Positions 47,764 through 57,538 of a stretch of DNA of 64,000 nucleotides are shown piece by piece. Source of the stretch: Candidatus Binataceae bacterium (lineage in GTDB: Bacteria > Desulfobacterota > Binatia > Binatales > Binataceae); contig DATJXN010000089.1 of assembly GCA_035500095.1 (NCBI GenBank), positions 64,370 through 128,369 on the forward strand, written 5' to 3'. Positions within the stretch are counted from its first letter, which is position 1. The number at the start of each line of letters is the position of its first letter. The translations under genes were made by a program, and so were the position numbers. Under the pieces are notes generated by a model that had not been told where the DNA came from, did not search any database, and was given only the letters and a program-made list of their open reading frames with translations.

Positions 47764-48225
47764 ATGGAAACGCTCGAGCGGCTGCTGCGCGAACATCCCT
47801 TCCTGAAAACCATGGAGGAGCGCCATCTGGCATTCATGACCGGATGCGCCGCCAACATGCGCTTCGCTGCCGGCCGGTTCCTGTTCAAAGAAGGCGACCC
47901 GGCCGACGCGGCGTATCTGGTGCGCGAGGGGCGTGTTGCGCTCGAGGTGCACGCACCGGAACGCGGCAACACGCTGATTGCCACTATCGAGGCGGGCCAT
48001 GTCTTCGGCTGGTCGTGGTTGTTTCCACCGTACAGGTGGAATTTCGACGCACGCGCGGTGGAACCTGTCCGCGCCTTTGCGTTCGATGGCAATTGCCTGC
48101 GCAGCAAATGCGAGGCCGACCACGATCTCGGCTACGAATTGCTCAAGCGCTTTTTGCAGGAGATCGATCGCAACCTCGAGCGCGCCCATCTCCAGTTGCT
48201 CGACGTCTATCGCGCCAATCCGTAG
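47764..48225 (+). CDS. cyclic nucleotide-binding domain protein in the hydrogenase operon
   Basis: A 153-residue stand-alone CRP-type cyclic-nucleotide-binding domain: FAAGRFLFKEGDPADAAYLV (~36-55), REGRVALEVHAPERGNTLIA and TIEAGHVFGWSWLFPPYRWN, then a helix. There is no DNA-binding helix-turn-helix; it ends shortly after the domain (LLKRFLQEIDRNLERAHLQL). The usual phosphate-binding Arg is not obvious (GHVFGWSWLF), so ligand binding is uncertain. It is wedged between hydB (two bases) and hydG (11 bases). I suggest a regulatory or structural partner of the hydrogenase; this is inference. Confidence 0.78.
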   Translation: METLERLLREHPFLKTMEERHLAFMTGCAANMRFAAGRFLFKEGDPADAAYLVREGRVALEVHAPERGNTLIATIEAGHVFGWSWLFPPYRWNFDARAVEPVRAFAFDGNCLRSKCEADHDLGYELLKRFLQEIDRNLERAHLQLLDVYRANP

Positions 48226-48236
48226 GCGCTCCGACC

Positions 48237-49106
48237 GTGTCGCCGCTAACCAGCGAAGATCCTCGATCAGGCGCGCCGGCCAACGACCCGATGGTGCCGC
48301 GGTTTCTCACGATTGAGCGGGTGGTCCGTGAATCGGCCGACACGGTGACGCTGATGCTCGCCGACCCGCACGCGCGAGAGGGTTTCGCTCCCGGACAGTT
48401 CAACATGCTCTACGTGTTTGGCGCCGGCGAGTCGGCGATTTCGATCAGCGGCGACCCGGCGCGGCCGGAGCATCTCGTACACACGGTGCGCGCGGTCGGC
48501 AGCGTGACGCATCCGATGGCGGTGATGAAGCGCGGCCAATCGATCGGGGTGCGCGGGCCCTTCGGCTCGGGCTGGCCGATAGGAGAGGCGGAGCGCCGCA
48601 AGGCCACTATTCTTCTGCTCGCCGGAGGGATCGGTCTGCCGCCGCTGCGCCCCGTGCTCTATCACTTCCTGCGCAAGCGCGGCCGCCGCAACCGGATTGC
48701 CTTGCTGTACGGAGCACGAACTCCCGGCGATTTGCTATTCACGCGCGAACTCGAGCGCTGGCGGCGCAGCGGCCTTGCCGAAGTGCAGGTCATCGTCGAT
48801 CGCGGGGAACCATCGTGGCAAGGACGCGTCGGCGTGATAACCGACCTTCTCGACTCACCCCAGTTCGATCCCGCCAGCACGATCGCGATGACCTGCGGGC
48901 CCGAGGTGATGATGCGCGCGGCCGCGCGCGCCCTGCTCGTGCGCGGAATCGCCGCACGCGACATTTACATCTCGATGGAACGCAACATGAAATGTGCCAT
49001 TGGCATATGCGGGCACTGCCAGTTTGGGCCGTCATTCATCTGCAAGGACGGCCCGGTGATGTCCTTCGACCACGCCGCTCCGCTGCTCGGGGTGAGGGAA
49101 ATCTGA
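48237..49106 (+). CDS. hydG: group 3b hydrogenase flavin/NAD(P)-binding subunit (HydG)
   Basis: A 289-residue ferredoxin-NADP reductase-like diaphorase subunit, starting at a GTG (48237); ATG 48291 ([15 protein letters not shown]) is an alternative. FAD-binding beta barrel: [23 protein letters not shown](P) domain: [20 protein letters not shown] and [21 protein letters not shown]-terminal [2Fe-2S] Cys set: [20 protein letters not shown]. It exchanges hydride with NAD(P)H and links it to HydB. It is followed by hydD after one base, so translation is coupled. Confidence 0.9.
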   Translation: MSPLTSEDPRSGAPANDPMVPRFLTIERVVRESADTVTLMLADPHAREGFAPGQFNMLYVFGAGESAISISGDPARPEHLVHTVRAVGSVTHPMAVMKRGQSIGVRGPFGSGWPIGEAERRKATILLLAGGIGLPPLRPVLYHFLRKRGRRNRIALLYGARTPGDLLFTRELERWRRSGLAEVQVIVDRGEPSWQGRVGVITDLLDSPQFDPASTIAMTCGPEVMMRAAARALLVRGIAARDIYISMERNMKCAIGICGHCQFGPSFICKDGPVMSFDHAAPLLGVREI

Positions 49107-49107
49107 C

Positions 49108-49885
<778 letters not shown>

Positions 49886-49905
<20 letters not shown>

Positions 49906-51169
49906 CTACCTCGCGCGCGTCGAGGGCGAGGGCGCCCTCCGCATCCGTTTCAAAGGCGACCAGGTGCGCGACGTCGAACTGCGCATCTTCGAGCCGCCAC
50001 GTTTCTTCGAGGCGTTTCTGCGCGGGCGCTCATATCTCGAAGTGCCCGATATCACCGCGCGCATCTGCGGCATCTGCCCGGTCGCCTACCAGATGAGCAG
50101 CTGTGCCGCGATTGAGGATGCGGTCGGGGCTACAATCGCCGGAGCGCTCGCCGACCTGCGACGTCTCATCTACTGCGGCGAATGGATCGAGAGTCACGCG
50201 CTGCACATGTTCTTACTGCACGCGCCGGACTTTCTCGGCTATCCGGATGCGATGACGATGGCGCGTACGCATCGCGAGATGGTCCAGCGCGGATTACGCA
50301 TCAAGAAGACGGGCAACGCGCTGGTCCGTTCGGTCGGCGGGCGCGAGGTGCATCCGATCAACGTCCGCATCGGCGGATTTCATCGCGCCCCCGAGCGCGG
50401 CGAGCTCGAGGCGCTAATGCCTGAGTTGGCCGCAGCCCGCGAGGACGCGATCATCGCCGCCGACTGGGTCGCCGGCTTCGATTTTCCGGATTTGTCGCGC
50501 GATTACGAGCTGGTCGCGCTTCGCGGCGACCACACATATCCGTTCATCGGCACCCGCATCGTGTCCAACAAGGGCCTCGACATCGACGTACGCGACTTCG
50601 ACGATGCGTTCGAGGAAAGACAGGTGCCATACTCCAACGCGCTGCACGCGATGGTCAGGCAGCGCGGCGCCTACCTGTGCGGACCGCTGGCGCGCTTCAA
50701 TCTGAACTTCGAACTGCTGTCCGATACGGCAAAGGACGCGGCGCGGCGGGCGAAGCTCGAAGCGCCGTGCATCAATCCCTTCAAGAGCATCGTGGTCCGC
50801 GCGGTCGAGGTGGTTCATGCGCTCGATGAGGCGATTCGGATCATTCGCGGCTATCAACCTCCGGCGAACTCCTGCGTCGAGTGCGCGCCGCGTGCGGCAA
50901 TCGGCCATGGATGCAGCGAGGCGCCTCGCGGGCTCCTCTATCATCGCTATCAGATCGGTGATGATGGTCTCATCCACGACGCTAAGATCGTTCCGCCAAC
51001 TTCGCAAAACCAGAAATCCATCGAAGATGATCTGTTGGCCTTGGCGCCGCAAATGATCAAGCTCGAACATCGCGCCGCGACCGCGATGGCGGAGCATGCG
51101 ATCCGCAACCACGACCCCTGCATCTCGTGTGCGACGCACTTTCTCGATCTCACCCTGGAGCGCGAGTGA
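49886..51169 (+). CDS. hydA: group 3b [NiFe] hydrogenase large subunit (HydA)
   Basis: A 427-residue catalytic subunit binding the Ni-Fe(CN)2CO centre. The L1 Cys pair is [14 protein letters not shown] (Cys61, Cys64), the group 3b form with Tyr instead of the usual His. The L2 pair is DPCISCATH (Cys412, Cys415), followed by a short C-terminal extension FLDLTLERE that the maturation protease must remove after His418. No selenocysteine: both L2 Ni ligands are Cys. The start ATG 49886 gives [20 protein letters not shown], the family N-terminus. It is a reversible H2/NADP(H) enzyme. It overlaps hydD and precedes the protease gene by one base. Confidence 0.93.
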
Positions 51170-51170
51170 A

Positions 51171-51626
51171 TTGCCGGCGCGGATCATCGGGATAGGACAG
51201 CCCATGGCCGGCGACGATGGCGTCGGCGTCGCAATCGCGCGCCGGGTGCGCGAGATATGCGAGCGCACGGATGTCGAGATAATAGAACTTTCAGAACCGA
51301 GTGCGCTGGTACCGTTGCTCATCGATGGCGCAAACCCGGTGGTGCTGATCGACGCTCTTGTCGGGGGCGGCGAACCGGGCGATGTGCTTCACTTCGCGCC
51401 GAAAGCCGGGTGGCGGAGTGCGCGACTACTGTCATCGCACGGAGTCGGTGTGCGCGACGCGATCGAGCTCGCGAAAATCCTGGAACCGGCGGCCGCGTCG
51501 CACAACATTGATATCGTGGCGGTTACGATCGTGCGGCCAGACCATTACTGCGAGAGCCTGTCGCCCGCAGTCGCGGCCGCGATCGATAAGGCGGCCGCGC
51601 TTGCGCTCCGGCTTGCGGGTGGCTGA
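51171..51626 (+). CDS. hydrogenase maturation protease
   Basis: A 151-residue HybD/HycI-type endopeptidase that removes the large-subunit C-terminal extension after nickel insertion. Start codon is TTG (51171), one base after the hydA stop. GIGQPMAGDDGVGVAIARRV is the GxGNxLxxDEGxG motif with Asp for Glu as nickel ligand. VVLIDALVGGGEPGDVLHF has the second Asp, and LLSSHGVGVRDAIELAKIL the His. It abuts hypA (TGAATG). Its position right after hydA fits processing of that subunit. Confidence 0.87.
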   Translation: MPARIIGIGQPMAGDDGVGVAIARRVREICERTDVEIIELSEPSALVPLLIDGANPVVLIDALVGGGEPGDVLHFAPKAGWRSARLLSSHGVGVRDAIELAKILEPAAASHNIDIVAVTIVRPDHYCESLSPAVAAAIDKAAALALRLAGG

Positions 51627-51965
51627 ATGCACGAATCCTCGCTGGCAAAGAAGATCCTTGACGCGGCGCTGGAGCTTGCGCCCGACGGGATGATTGTCGC
51701 GGTGCGTGGCTGGATCGCAGATACTGAAGCGATGGACCGGGCGAGCCTGGCGCTTCACTTCGCCGCGCACGCTCGCGAGACTCGTGCGGAAACGGCGCGG
51801 CTCGAGATGCGAATCGCCCAGGTGGCAGCGCGCTGCGTGCAGTGCGGCGAGCGTTACGCGCCCGACCATCTTATGATGCTCTGTCCGCGATGCGGCAGCA
51901 CCGAGGCGCAACTGTTGGGCCGCATCGGCATCGGAATCGATGCGATCGACGTTGCGGCGGAGTGA
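51627..51965 (+). CDS. hypA: hydrogenase nickel-insertion protein HypA
   Basis: A 112-residue nickel chaperone. The N-terminal MHESSLAK keeps the nickel-binding His2 and Glu3. The zinc domain has two CxxC pairs: ARCVQCGERYAPDHLMMLCP and RCGSTEAQLLG. It normally works with the GTPase HypB to load nickel into the large subunit; HypB is absent from this cluster. It starts directly after the protease stop and is followed by hypF after five bases. Confidence 0.9.
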   Translation: MHESSLAKKILDAALELAPDGMIVAVRGWIADTEAMDRASLALHFAAHARETRAETARLEMRIAQVAARCVQCGERYAPDHLMMLCPRCGSTEAQLLGRIGIGIDAIDVAAE

Positions 51966-51970
51966 ACCTG

Positions 51971-54283
51971 ATGGAAACCGCCGAAGCCATCGTTCGCCGC
52001 GCAATCTTCTGCGAGGGCGTCGTGCAGGGTGTCGGCTTCCGTCCATTCGTGTATAGGCTCGCCGCCGAACTCGAACTTAGTGGTTGGGTCTCGAACAGCG
52101 GCCGCGGCGTGGAAATCGAGGCCGAGGGAACGCCGTGGCGTCTCGACGAATTTCTCCGCCGCATCCGGGAGGACTATCCAGCGGGCGCGGCGCTCAGGCG
52201 CGTCGAAGTCCGCGCGCAGGCGCCGCGCAACGAACGCGGGTTTGCGATCGTTCAAAGTTCGGCCGGCGTCGACCCGAGGCCTGCGCTGCCGGTCGACCTT
52301 GCGATGTGCGCCGCGTGTCTCGCGGATATCCGCAACCCGCATTCGCAGCGCTACCGGTATCCGTTCACCACTTGCAGCAGCTGCGGCCCACGCCACTCGC
52401 TGGTCGTCGGCCTGCCGTACGATCGCGCGCGCACCACGATGTGCCGTTTCACGATGTGCCCGGACTGCGCGCGCGAGTACCACGATGAGCGCGACCGGCG
52501 TTTTCACGCCGAGACCATCGCGTGCCCTGCGTGCGGACCAAAGCTGAGCCTGATCGGCGCCGCGGGACGGGCGCTCGCGAGAGAGGATGCGGCGCTGCGG
52601 CTTGCCGCCCAAATGGTGTGCGACGGTCAGATCGTCGCGCTCAAAGGCATCGGCGGTTTTCAGCTGATCGTCGATGCACTCGATCCCGCCGCAGTTGCGC
52701 GATTGCGCCAGCGCAAGCACCGACCCGACAAGCCGCTCGCAGTGATGTTTTCGTCGGTTGAAGCGATGCGCGCACACTGCGCGTTGTCTAATGAAGACAT
52801 GCGTGCTCTCGTGTCAGCGGCCGCACCGATAGTTCTGCTGCGGAAATCTGACCGTGAAATCGGCCCGAGGATCGCGGAGGGCGTGGCGCCGCGCAATCCG
52901 ATGCTCGGCGCGATGCTCCCGTACACGCCGCTGCATGCGCTGCTACTCGAGGCGGTCCGGCGACCGGTCGTGTGCACGAGCGGGAACCTCTCCGAGGAGC
53001 CGATATGCACGGATACCGCCGAAGCGCTCACGCGGCTCGGCAATGTAGCGGACGCGTTCCTGACTCACAACCGGCCCGTCGCGCGCCCTCTCGACGATTC
53101 CGTGGTTCGCGTTGGCGCGCGGAGCGCGCGCACGATTCGGCGCGCGCGCGGCTACACGCCGGTCACCATCGACATTGGCGTTGGTCCGGCGGTGCTGGCG
53201 CTCGGCGGCCACGTGAAAAATACGATCGCGCTCGCGTTGGACCGCGAGGCGATCCTCAGTCAGCATATCGGCGACCTCGACAGCGCCGCTGCGCGCAATT
53301 CTTTCCAGCGTGCGATCGATGACCTGACATCGTTCTTCCGATGCAAACCGGAGTTGCTCGCGTGCGATCTGCATCCCGATTACGCATCGACGATCGCCGC
53401 CGAGCGGCTGACCGAGCGACTCGGCACGCCGCTCATCCGCGTGCAGCATCATCACGCACACGTCGCGGCGTGCATAGCCGAGCATCGGCTCGAAGGGCCT
53501 GTCCTCGGCTTCGCTTGGGACGGCACGGGTTATGGAACTGACGGAACTGTCTGGGGCGGCGAGGCGCTGGTCGTTCGCAGCGGAGCGTTCGAGCGCGTCG
53601 CGACCCTGCGGCAGTTCGCGCTTCCCGGCGGCGAGCGTGCGATCCGCGAGCCACGCCGCCAGGCGCTCGCCCTTCTTCGTGCCGCGGGCATAGCGCCGCA
53701 TCGCTATCTCGGGCATTTGTTCGCGGGTGCCGAGATGGATCGGGTCGCAGGAATGGTTGACTCGCGCATCAACGCGCCGCTCACGTCGAGTATTGGCCGC
53801 CTTTTCGACGCAGTTGCAGCGCTCTGCGGATTTGGCGGCATCGCCAGCTTCGACGGGCAGGCCGCGATGGAACTCGAGCACGCGCTCGACAGTGATGCAG
53901 AGCAGTGCGGCGAATATTCGATCGGACTCGTCGGCGAAGGGCCGATAGTCGGGGACTGGACGCCCATGATCGACGCGCTGCTGGAAGATCTGCGCCAGGA
54001 TGTTCCGATCGCACGCATCGCCGCGCGCTTTCATAACTCGCTCGCTGCGTTTGCCGTCAACGTCGCCAAGCGCGTCCAAATCGAGCGCGTCGTGCTTGGC
54101 GGCGGATGCTTTCAGAACGAATATTTGCTGAGCCGCACTGCGGCGCGACTCGAAGGAGCTGGACTCGAAGTCCATTTTCCGCGAAACGTGCCGCCCAACG
54201 ACGGCGGAATCGCGCTCGGGCAGGCGTTCATCGCGCGGCAGATGGCAAGGGAGGCCGGACATGTGCCTGGGAATCCCCGGTAA
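51971..54283 (+). CDS. hypF: carbamoyltransferase HypF
   Basis: A 770-residue enzyme that makes the thiocarbamate on HypE for the hydrogenase cyanide ligands. Domains in order: acylphosphatase (~10-95, FCEGVVQGVGFRPFVYRLAA); two zinc-finger-like Cys sets (CAACLADIRNPHSQ, TCSSCGPRHS, CPDCAREYHDERD and CPACGPK); YrdC-like nucleotidyl transfer domain (~190-370, QIVALKGIGGFQLIVDALDP and KHRPDKPLAVMFSSVEAM); and Kae1-like domain (HHHAHVAACIAEH, FAWDGTGYGTDGTVWGGEAL and VVLGGGCFQNEYLLSRTAAR). ATG 51971 is chosen because upstream sequence overlaps hypA. It overlaps hypC by 23 bases. Confidence 0.94.
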   Translation: METAEAIVRRAIFCEGVVQGVGFRPFVYRLAAELELSGWVSNSGRGVEIEAEGTPWRLDEFLRRIREDYPAGAALRRVEVRAQAPRNERGFAIVQSSAGVDPRPALPVDLAMCAACLADIRNPHSQRYRYPFTTCSSCGPRHSLVVGLPYDRARTTMCRFTMCPDCAREYHDERDRRFHAETIACPACGPKLSLIGAAGRALAREDAALRLAAQMVCDGQIVALKGIGGFQLIVDALDPAAVARLRQRKHRPDKPLAVMFSSVEAMRAHCALSNEDMRALVSAAAPIVLLRKSDREIGPRIAEGVAPRNPMLGAMLPYTPLHALLLEAVRRPVVCTSGNLSEEPICTDTAEALTRLGNVADAFLTHNRPVARPLDDSVVRVGARSARTIRRARGYTPVTIDIGVGPAVLALGGHVKNTIALALDREAILSQHIGDLDSAAARNSFQRAIDDLTSFFRCKPELLACDLHPDYASTIAAERLTERLGTPLIRVQHHHAHVAACIAEHRLEGPVLGFAWDGTGYGTDGTVWGGEALVVRSGAFERVATLRQFALPGGERAIREPRRQALALLRAAGIAPHRYLGHLFAGAEMDRVAGMVDSRINAPLTSSIGRLFDAVAALCGFGGIASFDGQAAMELEHALDSDAEQCGEYSIGLVGEGPIVGDWTPMIDALLEDLRQDVPIARIAARFHNSLAAFAVNVAKRVQIERVVLGGGCFQNEYLLSRTAARLEGAGLEVHFPRNVPPNDGGIALGQAFIARQMAREAGHVPGNPR

Positions 54284-54509
54284 AGTGCTGAGCATCGAGC
54301 GCGGCGATCTTCCACGCGCGCGAATCGACTTTGGCGGTATCATCAAGGACGCCTGCCTCGCGTTCGTGCCGGAGGCCGCGCCCGGCGACTACGTGATCGT
54401 GCATGCCGGCTTCGCCATCAGCCGCATCGATGAGGCGGAGGCGCGCCGCGTTTTCGAAGAACTTGATCGGATGGAAGAAATCGCCGAATCCAAGGAGCCG
54501 CGCGGGTGA
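54261..54509 (+). CDS. hypC: hydrogenase maturation chaperone HypC
   Basis: An 82-residue HypC/HybG chaperone with the invariant start [16 protein letters not shown], where Cys2 binds the Fe(CN)2CO precursor with Hyp[21 protein letters not shown] is the expected beta-barrel closing motif. The ATG lies inside the end of hypF (23-base overlap), and its stop overlaps the hypD GTG start (GTGA), a clear sign of translational coupling. Confidence 0.93.
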   Translation: MCLGIPGKVLSIERGDLPRARIDFGGIIKDACLAFVPEAAPGDYVIVHAGFAISRIDEAEARRVFEELDRMEEIAESKEPRG

Positions 54510-55636
54510 AGTACGTTGACGAATATCGCGAGGCGCGCGCCGCGCGGCGTTTCGCGCGCGCCATCGCGCGCGTCACGACACGCCCGTGGCAAATCATGGA
54601 AGTGTGCGGCGGCCAGACCCATGCGATCGTAAGGTTCGGGATCGATCAGATGCTGCCGCGGGAAATTACGCTGATCCACGGTCCCGGATGCCCGGTATGT
54701 GTGACGCCGCTGGAAACCGTGGACAAAGCTATCGCAATCGCGGCGCGCGCCGGCGTGATCTTCTGCTCGTTCGGCGACATGCTGCGCGTGCCTGGGTCGG
54801 AACGCGATCTGCTCGGCGTCAAGGCCGGCGGCGGCGATGTGCGCGTGATCTATTCACCGCTCGACGCGCTCGCGCTGGCAGAGGCAAACCCGGATCGCGA
54901 AGTGGTGTTCTTCGCGGTCGGGTTCGAGACCACTGCGCCCGCGAATGCGATGGCCGTGTACGAGGCAAGGCGCCGCGGGCTCCGCAATTTCCTTGTCCTG
55001 GTCTCGCAGGTGATCGTGCCGCCGGCGATCGCGGCGATTTTGTCAGGACCGGACAGCAGAGTGAACGGACTCCTCGCCGCCGGCCACGTCTGTACCATCA
55101 TGGGGATGGACGAATACGTTCCGATCGCCGAGCGCTACGGCGTGCCGATCGTCGTCACCGGTTTTGAACCTGTGGACGTCCTGCAGGGCGTTTACATGTG
55201 CGTTCGGCAACTCGAACAAGGCTCAGCGCGCGTCGAGAACCAGTACAGCCGTTCGGCGCGGACGGACGGCAATCGGGAGGCGCGCAGGATCATTGGCGAA
55301 GTGTTCGAAGTGGTGCCGCGGAAATGGCGCGGCATCGGCGAAATCGACTCAAGCGGGCTCGGCCTTCGTGCCGAATATGCGGACTTCGATGCCGAACTGC
55401 GATTCGGCGTGGGCACGCTGAGCGCCGAGGAGTCGGCTGAATGCTTGAGCGGGCTCATCCTGCAGGGTTTGAAAAAGCCGCCGGAATGTCCGGCGTTCGG
55501 CACCCGATGCACGCCCGAACGGCCCCTCGGGGCGACCATGGTCTCCTCGGAAGGCGCGTGCGCTGCGTATTTCCGTTATCGGCGAACAGTGATGGCCAGC
55601 GGCCGCGCGGGCGCGCTTAAGACGAGCGTGGTGTGA
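54506..55636 (+). CDS. hypD: hydrogenase maturation protein HypD
   Basis: A 376-residue iron-sulfur scaffold that, with HypC, assembles the Fe(CN)2CO unit. Conserved Cys motifs: [40 protein letters not shown] and the C-terminal 4Fe-4S set [20 protein letters not shown] followed by [31 protein letters not shown] and [14 protein letters not shown] are further family segments. GTG start overlapping hypC. hypE follows after three bases. Confidence 0.94.
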   Translation: MKYVDEYREARAARRFARAIARVTTRPWQIMEVCGGQTHAIVRFGIDQMLPREITLIHGPGCPVCVTPLETVDKAIAIAARAGVIFCSFGDMLRVPGSERDLLGVKAGGGDVRVIYSPLDALALAEANPDREVVFFAVGFETTAPANAMAVYEARRRGLRNFLVLVSQVIVPPAIAAILSGPDSRVNGLLAAGHVCTIMGMDEYVPIAERYGVPIVVTGFEPVDVLQGVYMCVRQLEQGSARVENQYSRSARTDGNREARRIIGEVFEVVPRKWRGIGEIDSSGLGLRAEYADFDAELRFGVGTLSAEESAECLSGLILQGLKKPPECPAFGTRCTPERPLGATMVSSEGACAAYFRYRRTVMASGRAGALKTSVV

Positions 55637-55639
55637 ACT

Positions 55640-56686
55640 ATGTCGAGAGATTTCCGATTGAGCTGTCCGCTGCCAAACCAACTTCCAGAGACAATTCAAC
55701 TTGCGCATGGCGGCGGCGGACGCATGATGCGCTCGTTGCTCGAGCGGCTGTTCCTGCCCGCCTTCGCAAATCAGTGGCTCGACGCGCGTCACGACAGTGC
55801 GGTGATGCGGATCGGCGCGGAACGAATTGCATTCACCACCGACACCTATGTCGTAAGCCCGCTGTTTTTTCCCGGCGGCGACATCGGCAAGCTTGCGGTC
55901 TTCGGAACGGTCAACGACCTCGCGATGGCGGGAGCGCGTCCGCTCTATCTTAGCGCCGGCTTCATTCTCGAGGAGGGCCTGCCGCTAGCTATGCTCGAAA
56001 TTATCGTCGCGTCGATGCGCGAGGCGGCGGCGGCGGCAGGCGTCGAATTGGTAACGGGCGACACCAAGGTCGTCGATCGCGGCAAGGGCGACGCGGTCTT
56101 CATCAACACCGCCGGCATCGGCGCGGCCGCGGACGTCGAGATCTCGCCGCGCCGCGTGCAGCCCGGCGACGTAATCATCCTGAGCGGCGACGTCGGCCGG
56201 CACGGGATTGCGATCATGTCGGTGCGCAAGGGGCTGAGCTTCGAAACCGCGCTGGAAAGCGACTGCGCGCCCTTGTGGCAACCCGTCTCCGCCCTGCTGC
56301 AGAAAGGCGTCGACGTTCACTGCATGCGCGATCTGACGCGCGGCGGTCTCGCCTCTGCGCTCAACGAGATCGCGTTAGACGCGGGAGTCGCGATCGCGAT
56401 CGATGAAAGTGCGGTTGCGGTGTGCGAACCGGTGGCGGCAGCGTGCGAACTTCTCGGGCTCGACCCGCTGTACGTGGCGAACGAAGGGCGGTTCGTGGCT
56501 TTTGTCACGGCGGAGCATGCCGACCGCGCGCTCGACGTTCTGAGCGGATGCACCGTGAGCGCGCAGCCGCGCGTCATCGGCACAGTCGGCGCTCGCGGAG
56601 ACGCGATCGTCGAGGCGCTGGGCGCGCTCGGCAACCCCAGGATTCTCGACCTGCTTTCAGGCGAGCAACTGCCGCGAATTTGCTGA
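55640..56686 (+). CDS. hypE: hydrogenase maturation protein HypE
   Basis: A 348-residue PurM/ThiL-like ATPase that dehydrates the HypF-made thiocarbamate to thiocyanate for cyanide delivery. N-terminal ETIQLAHGGGGRMMRSLLER, ATP-binding FGTVNDLAMAGARPLYLSAG and VTGDTKVVDRGKGDAVFINT, and MRDLTRGGLASALNEIALDA are typical. It ends PRIC, the invariant C-terminal Cys that carries the modification. Last gene of the hyd-hyp operon; a short hairpin follows 24 bases after its stop. Confidence 0.94.
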   Translation: MSRDFRLSCPLPNQLPETIQLAHGGGGRMMRSLLERLFLPAFANQWLDARHDSAVMRIGAERIAFTTDTYVVSPLFFPGGDIGKLAVFGTVNDLAMAGARPLYLSAGFILEEGLPLAMLEIIVASMREAAAAAGVELVTGDTKVVDRGKGDAVFINTAGIGAAADVEISPRRVQPGDVIILSGDVGRHGIAIMSVRKGLSFETALESDCAPLWQPVSALLQKGVDVHCMRDLTRGGLASALNEIALDAGVAIAIDESAVAVCEPVAAACELLGLDPLYVANEGRFVAFVTAEHADRALDVLSGCTVSAQPRVIGTVGARGDAIVEALGALGNPRILDLLSGEQLPRIC

Positions 56687-56709
56687 CCGCGACGTTCTAG
56701 TTCAATCGC

Positions 56710-56724
56710 GCCCTTCGAAAGGGC
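56710..56724 (+). terminator. short hairpin after hypE
   Basis: GCCCTT (56710-56715) pairs with AAGGGC (56719-56724) around a CGA loop, 23 bases after hypE, the end of the hydrogenase operon. There is no T run, so termination strength is doubtful. Confidence 0.35.
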
Positions 56725-56940
56725 ATCACCGCCGGCACGTTTCACAAGGACGACGGGGACGCTTGACCAGGGGGCGAACCGATCGATAAGCGTTTCATCG
56801 AGCCTGCTGCCGCGCTTGCGACGTTATCGCGTGCATTCCTGGCCGCCGCGAAATCGCGACTTCCCTCGCAGATGGACGCGCCGCGAGGATAGACGCGCCG
56901 CGATAAGACCGATAAGCCAATATTCGAGGAACAAGCGGCC

Positions 56941-57117
56941 ATGAACCAACATCCACATGCGAAGACGCTCGCTCTTCTCCACGCCGCGCGCGATCAGGTC
57001 GCACGGCTTGAAAAGGAACGGTTGAATGACAACGAGCGAGCCGAACTCCTGGCCGTAGCGTTGTTGCGTCTCGACACTGCGATCGAGATCCTGCAGGCCG
57101 AATGGGGAGATCAATAG
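56941..57117 (+). CDS. small helical hypothetical protein (58 aa)
   Basis: A 58-residue open frame beginning MNQHPHAKTLALLHAARDQV and continuing with ARLEKERLNDNERAELLAVA, almost entirely amphipathic helix with Leu/Ala heptads. GAGGAAC lies ~10 bases before the ATG. It is not recognised. A GC-rich hairpin with a T-rich tail follows it. The 250 bases between hypE and this gene contain only the short hairpin noted separately. Confidence 0.5.
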   Translation: MNQHPHAKTLALLHAARDQVARLEKERLNDNERAELLAVALLRLDTAIEILQAEWGDQ

Positions 57118-57136
57118 CATCCTCGACTCGGCTTGT

Positions 57137-57155
57137 CGGCATCGTGAGAATGCCG
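57137..57155 (+). terminator. probable intrinsic terminator
   Basis: CGGCAT (57137-57142) pairs with ATGCCG (57150-57155) around a 7-nt loop, followed directly by TTTCGTTGT. It lies 19 bases after the 58-aa gene at 56941 and suits termination of that transcript. Confidence 0.45.
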
Positions 57156-57298
57156 TTTCGTTGTCCGGGTTGCGCGCAACGCAGGCCTGGTCGGTGATGT
57201 GGTTACGACGACCTCGATCGCGATTGCCCTATCCCATCAGGCGTCGATGATGACTCGGAGCGCGGTGGTGGAGAGCCTCCTTCGATCGAAGGTTCTTC

Positions 57299-57475
57299 TT
57301 AATTGGCGTCCGATCCCTTTGCCCATTCCTTGGCCTTGGCGATCGCGATGCGTATTGCCTTACCTTCGTCATAGCCCTCCTCGAGCAAGGCATTGGCGAT
57401 CTCAACCGCCTTAAGGCGCACTTCCGGCGGCAGGTTTCGCATCGATCGCGGGTAGTAAGTTTCGTCCCATGGCAT
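57299..57475 (-). CDS. small conserved-looking protein (58 aa)
   Basis: A 58-residue protein: MPWDETYYPRSMRNLPPEVR, then LKAVEIANALLEEGYDEGKA and IRIAIAKAKEWAKGSDAN. The MPW...YP.SM.NLP..VR.KA.EIANALL pattern recurs, as I remember it, in many proteobacterial genomes as a short uncharacterised stress-associated protein. Helical, soluble. It lies 63 bases downstream of the haem-oxygenase-fold gene's stop on the same strand... in transcription order it follows that gene, so the two may share a transcript. Confidence 0.65.
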   Translation of the reverse strand: MPWDETYYPRSMRNLPPEVRLKAVEIANALLEEGYDEGKAIRIAIAKAKEWAKGSDAN

Positions 57476-57538
57476 CGTGCTTCATTCCCTTCTAACTACT
57501 GCGCACCCGCGCATCGACATGCCGAGGGACGTACAGGG

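Noticed and set aside
51110-51169. Selenocysteine in the hydrogenase large subunit
   Set aside because: Both L2 nickel ligands are encoded by ordinary Cys codons (DPCISC) and no in-frame TGA occurs before the stop.
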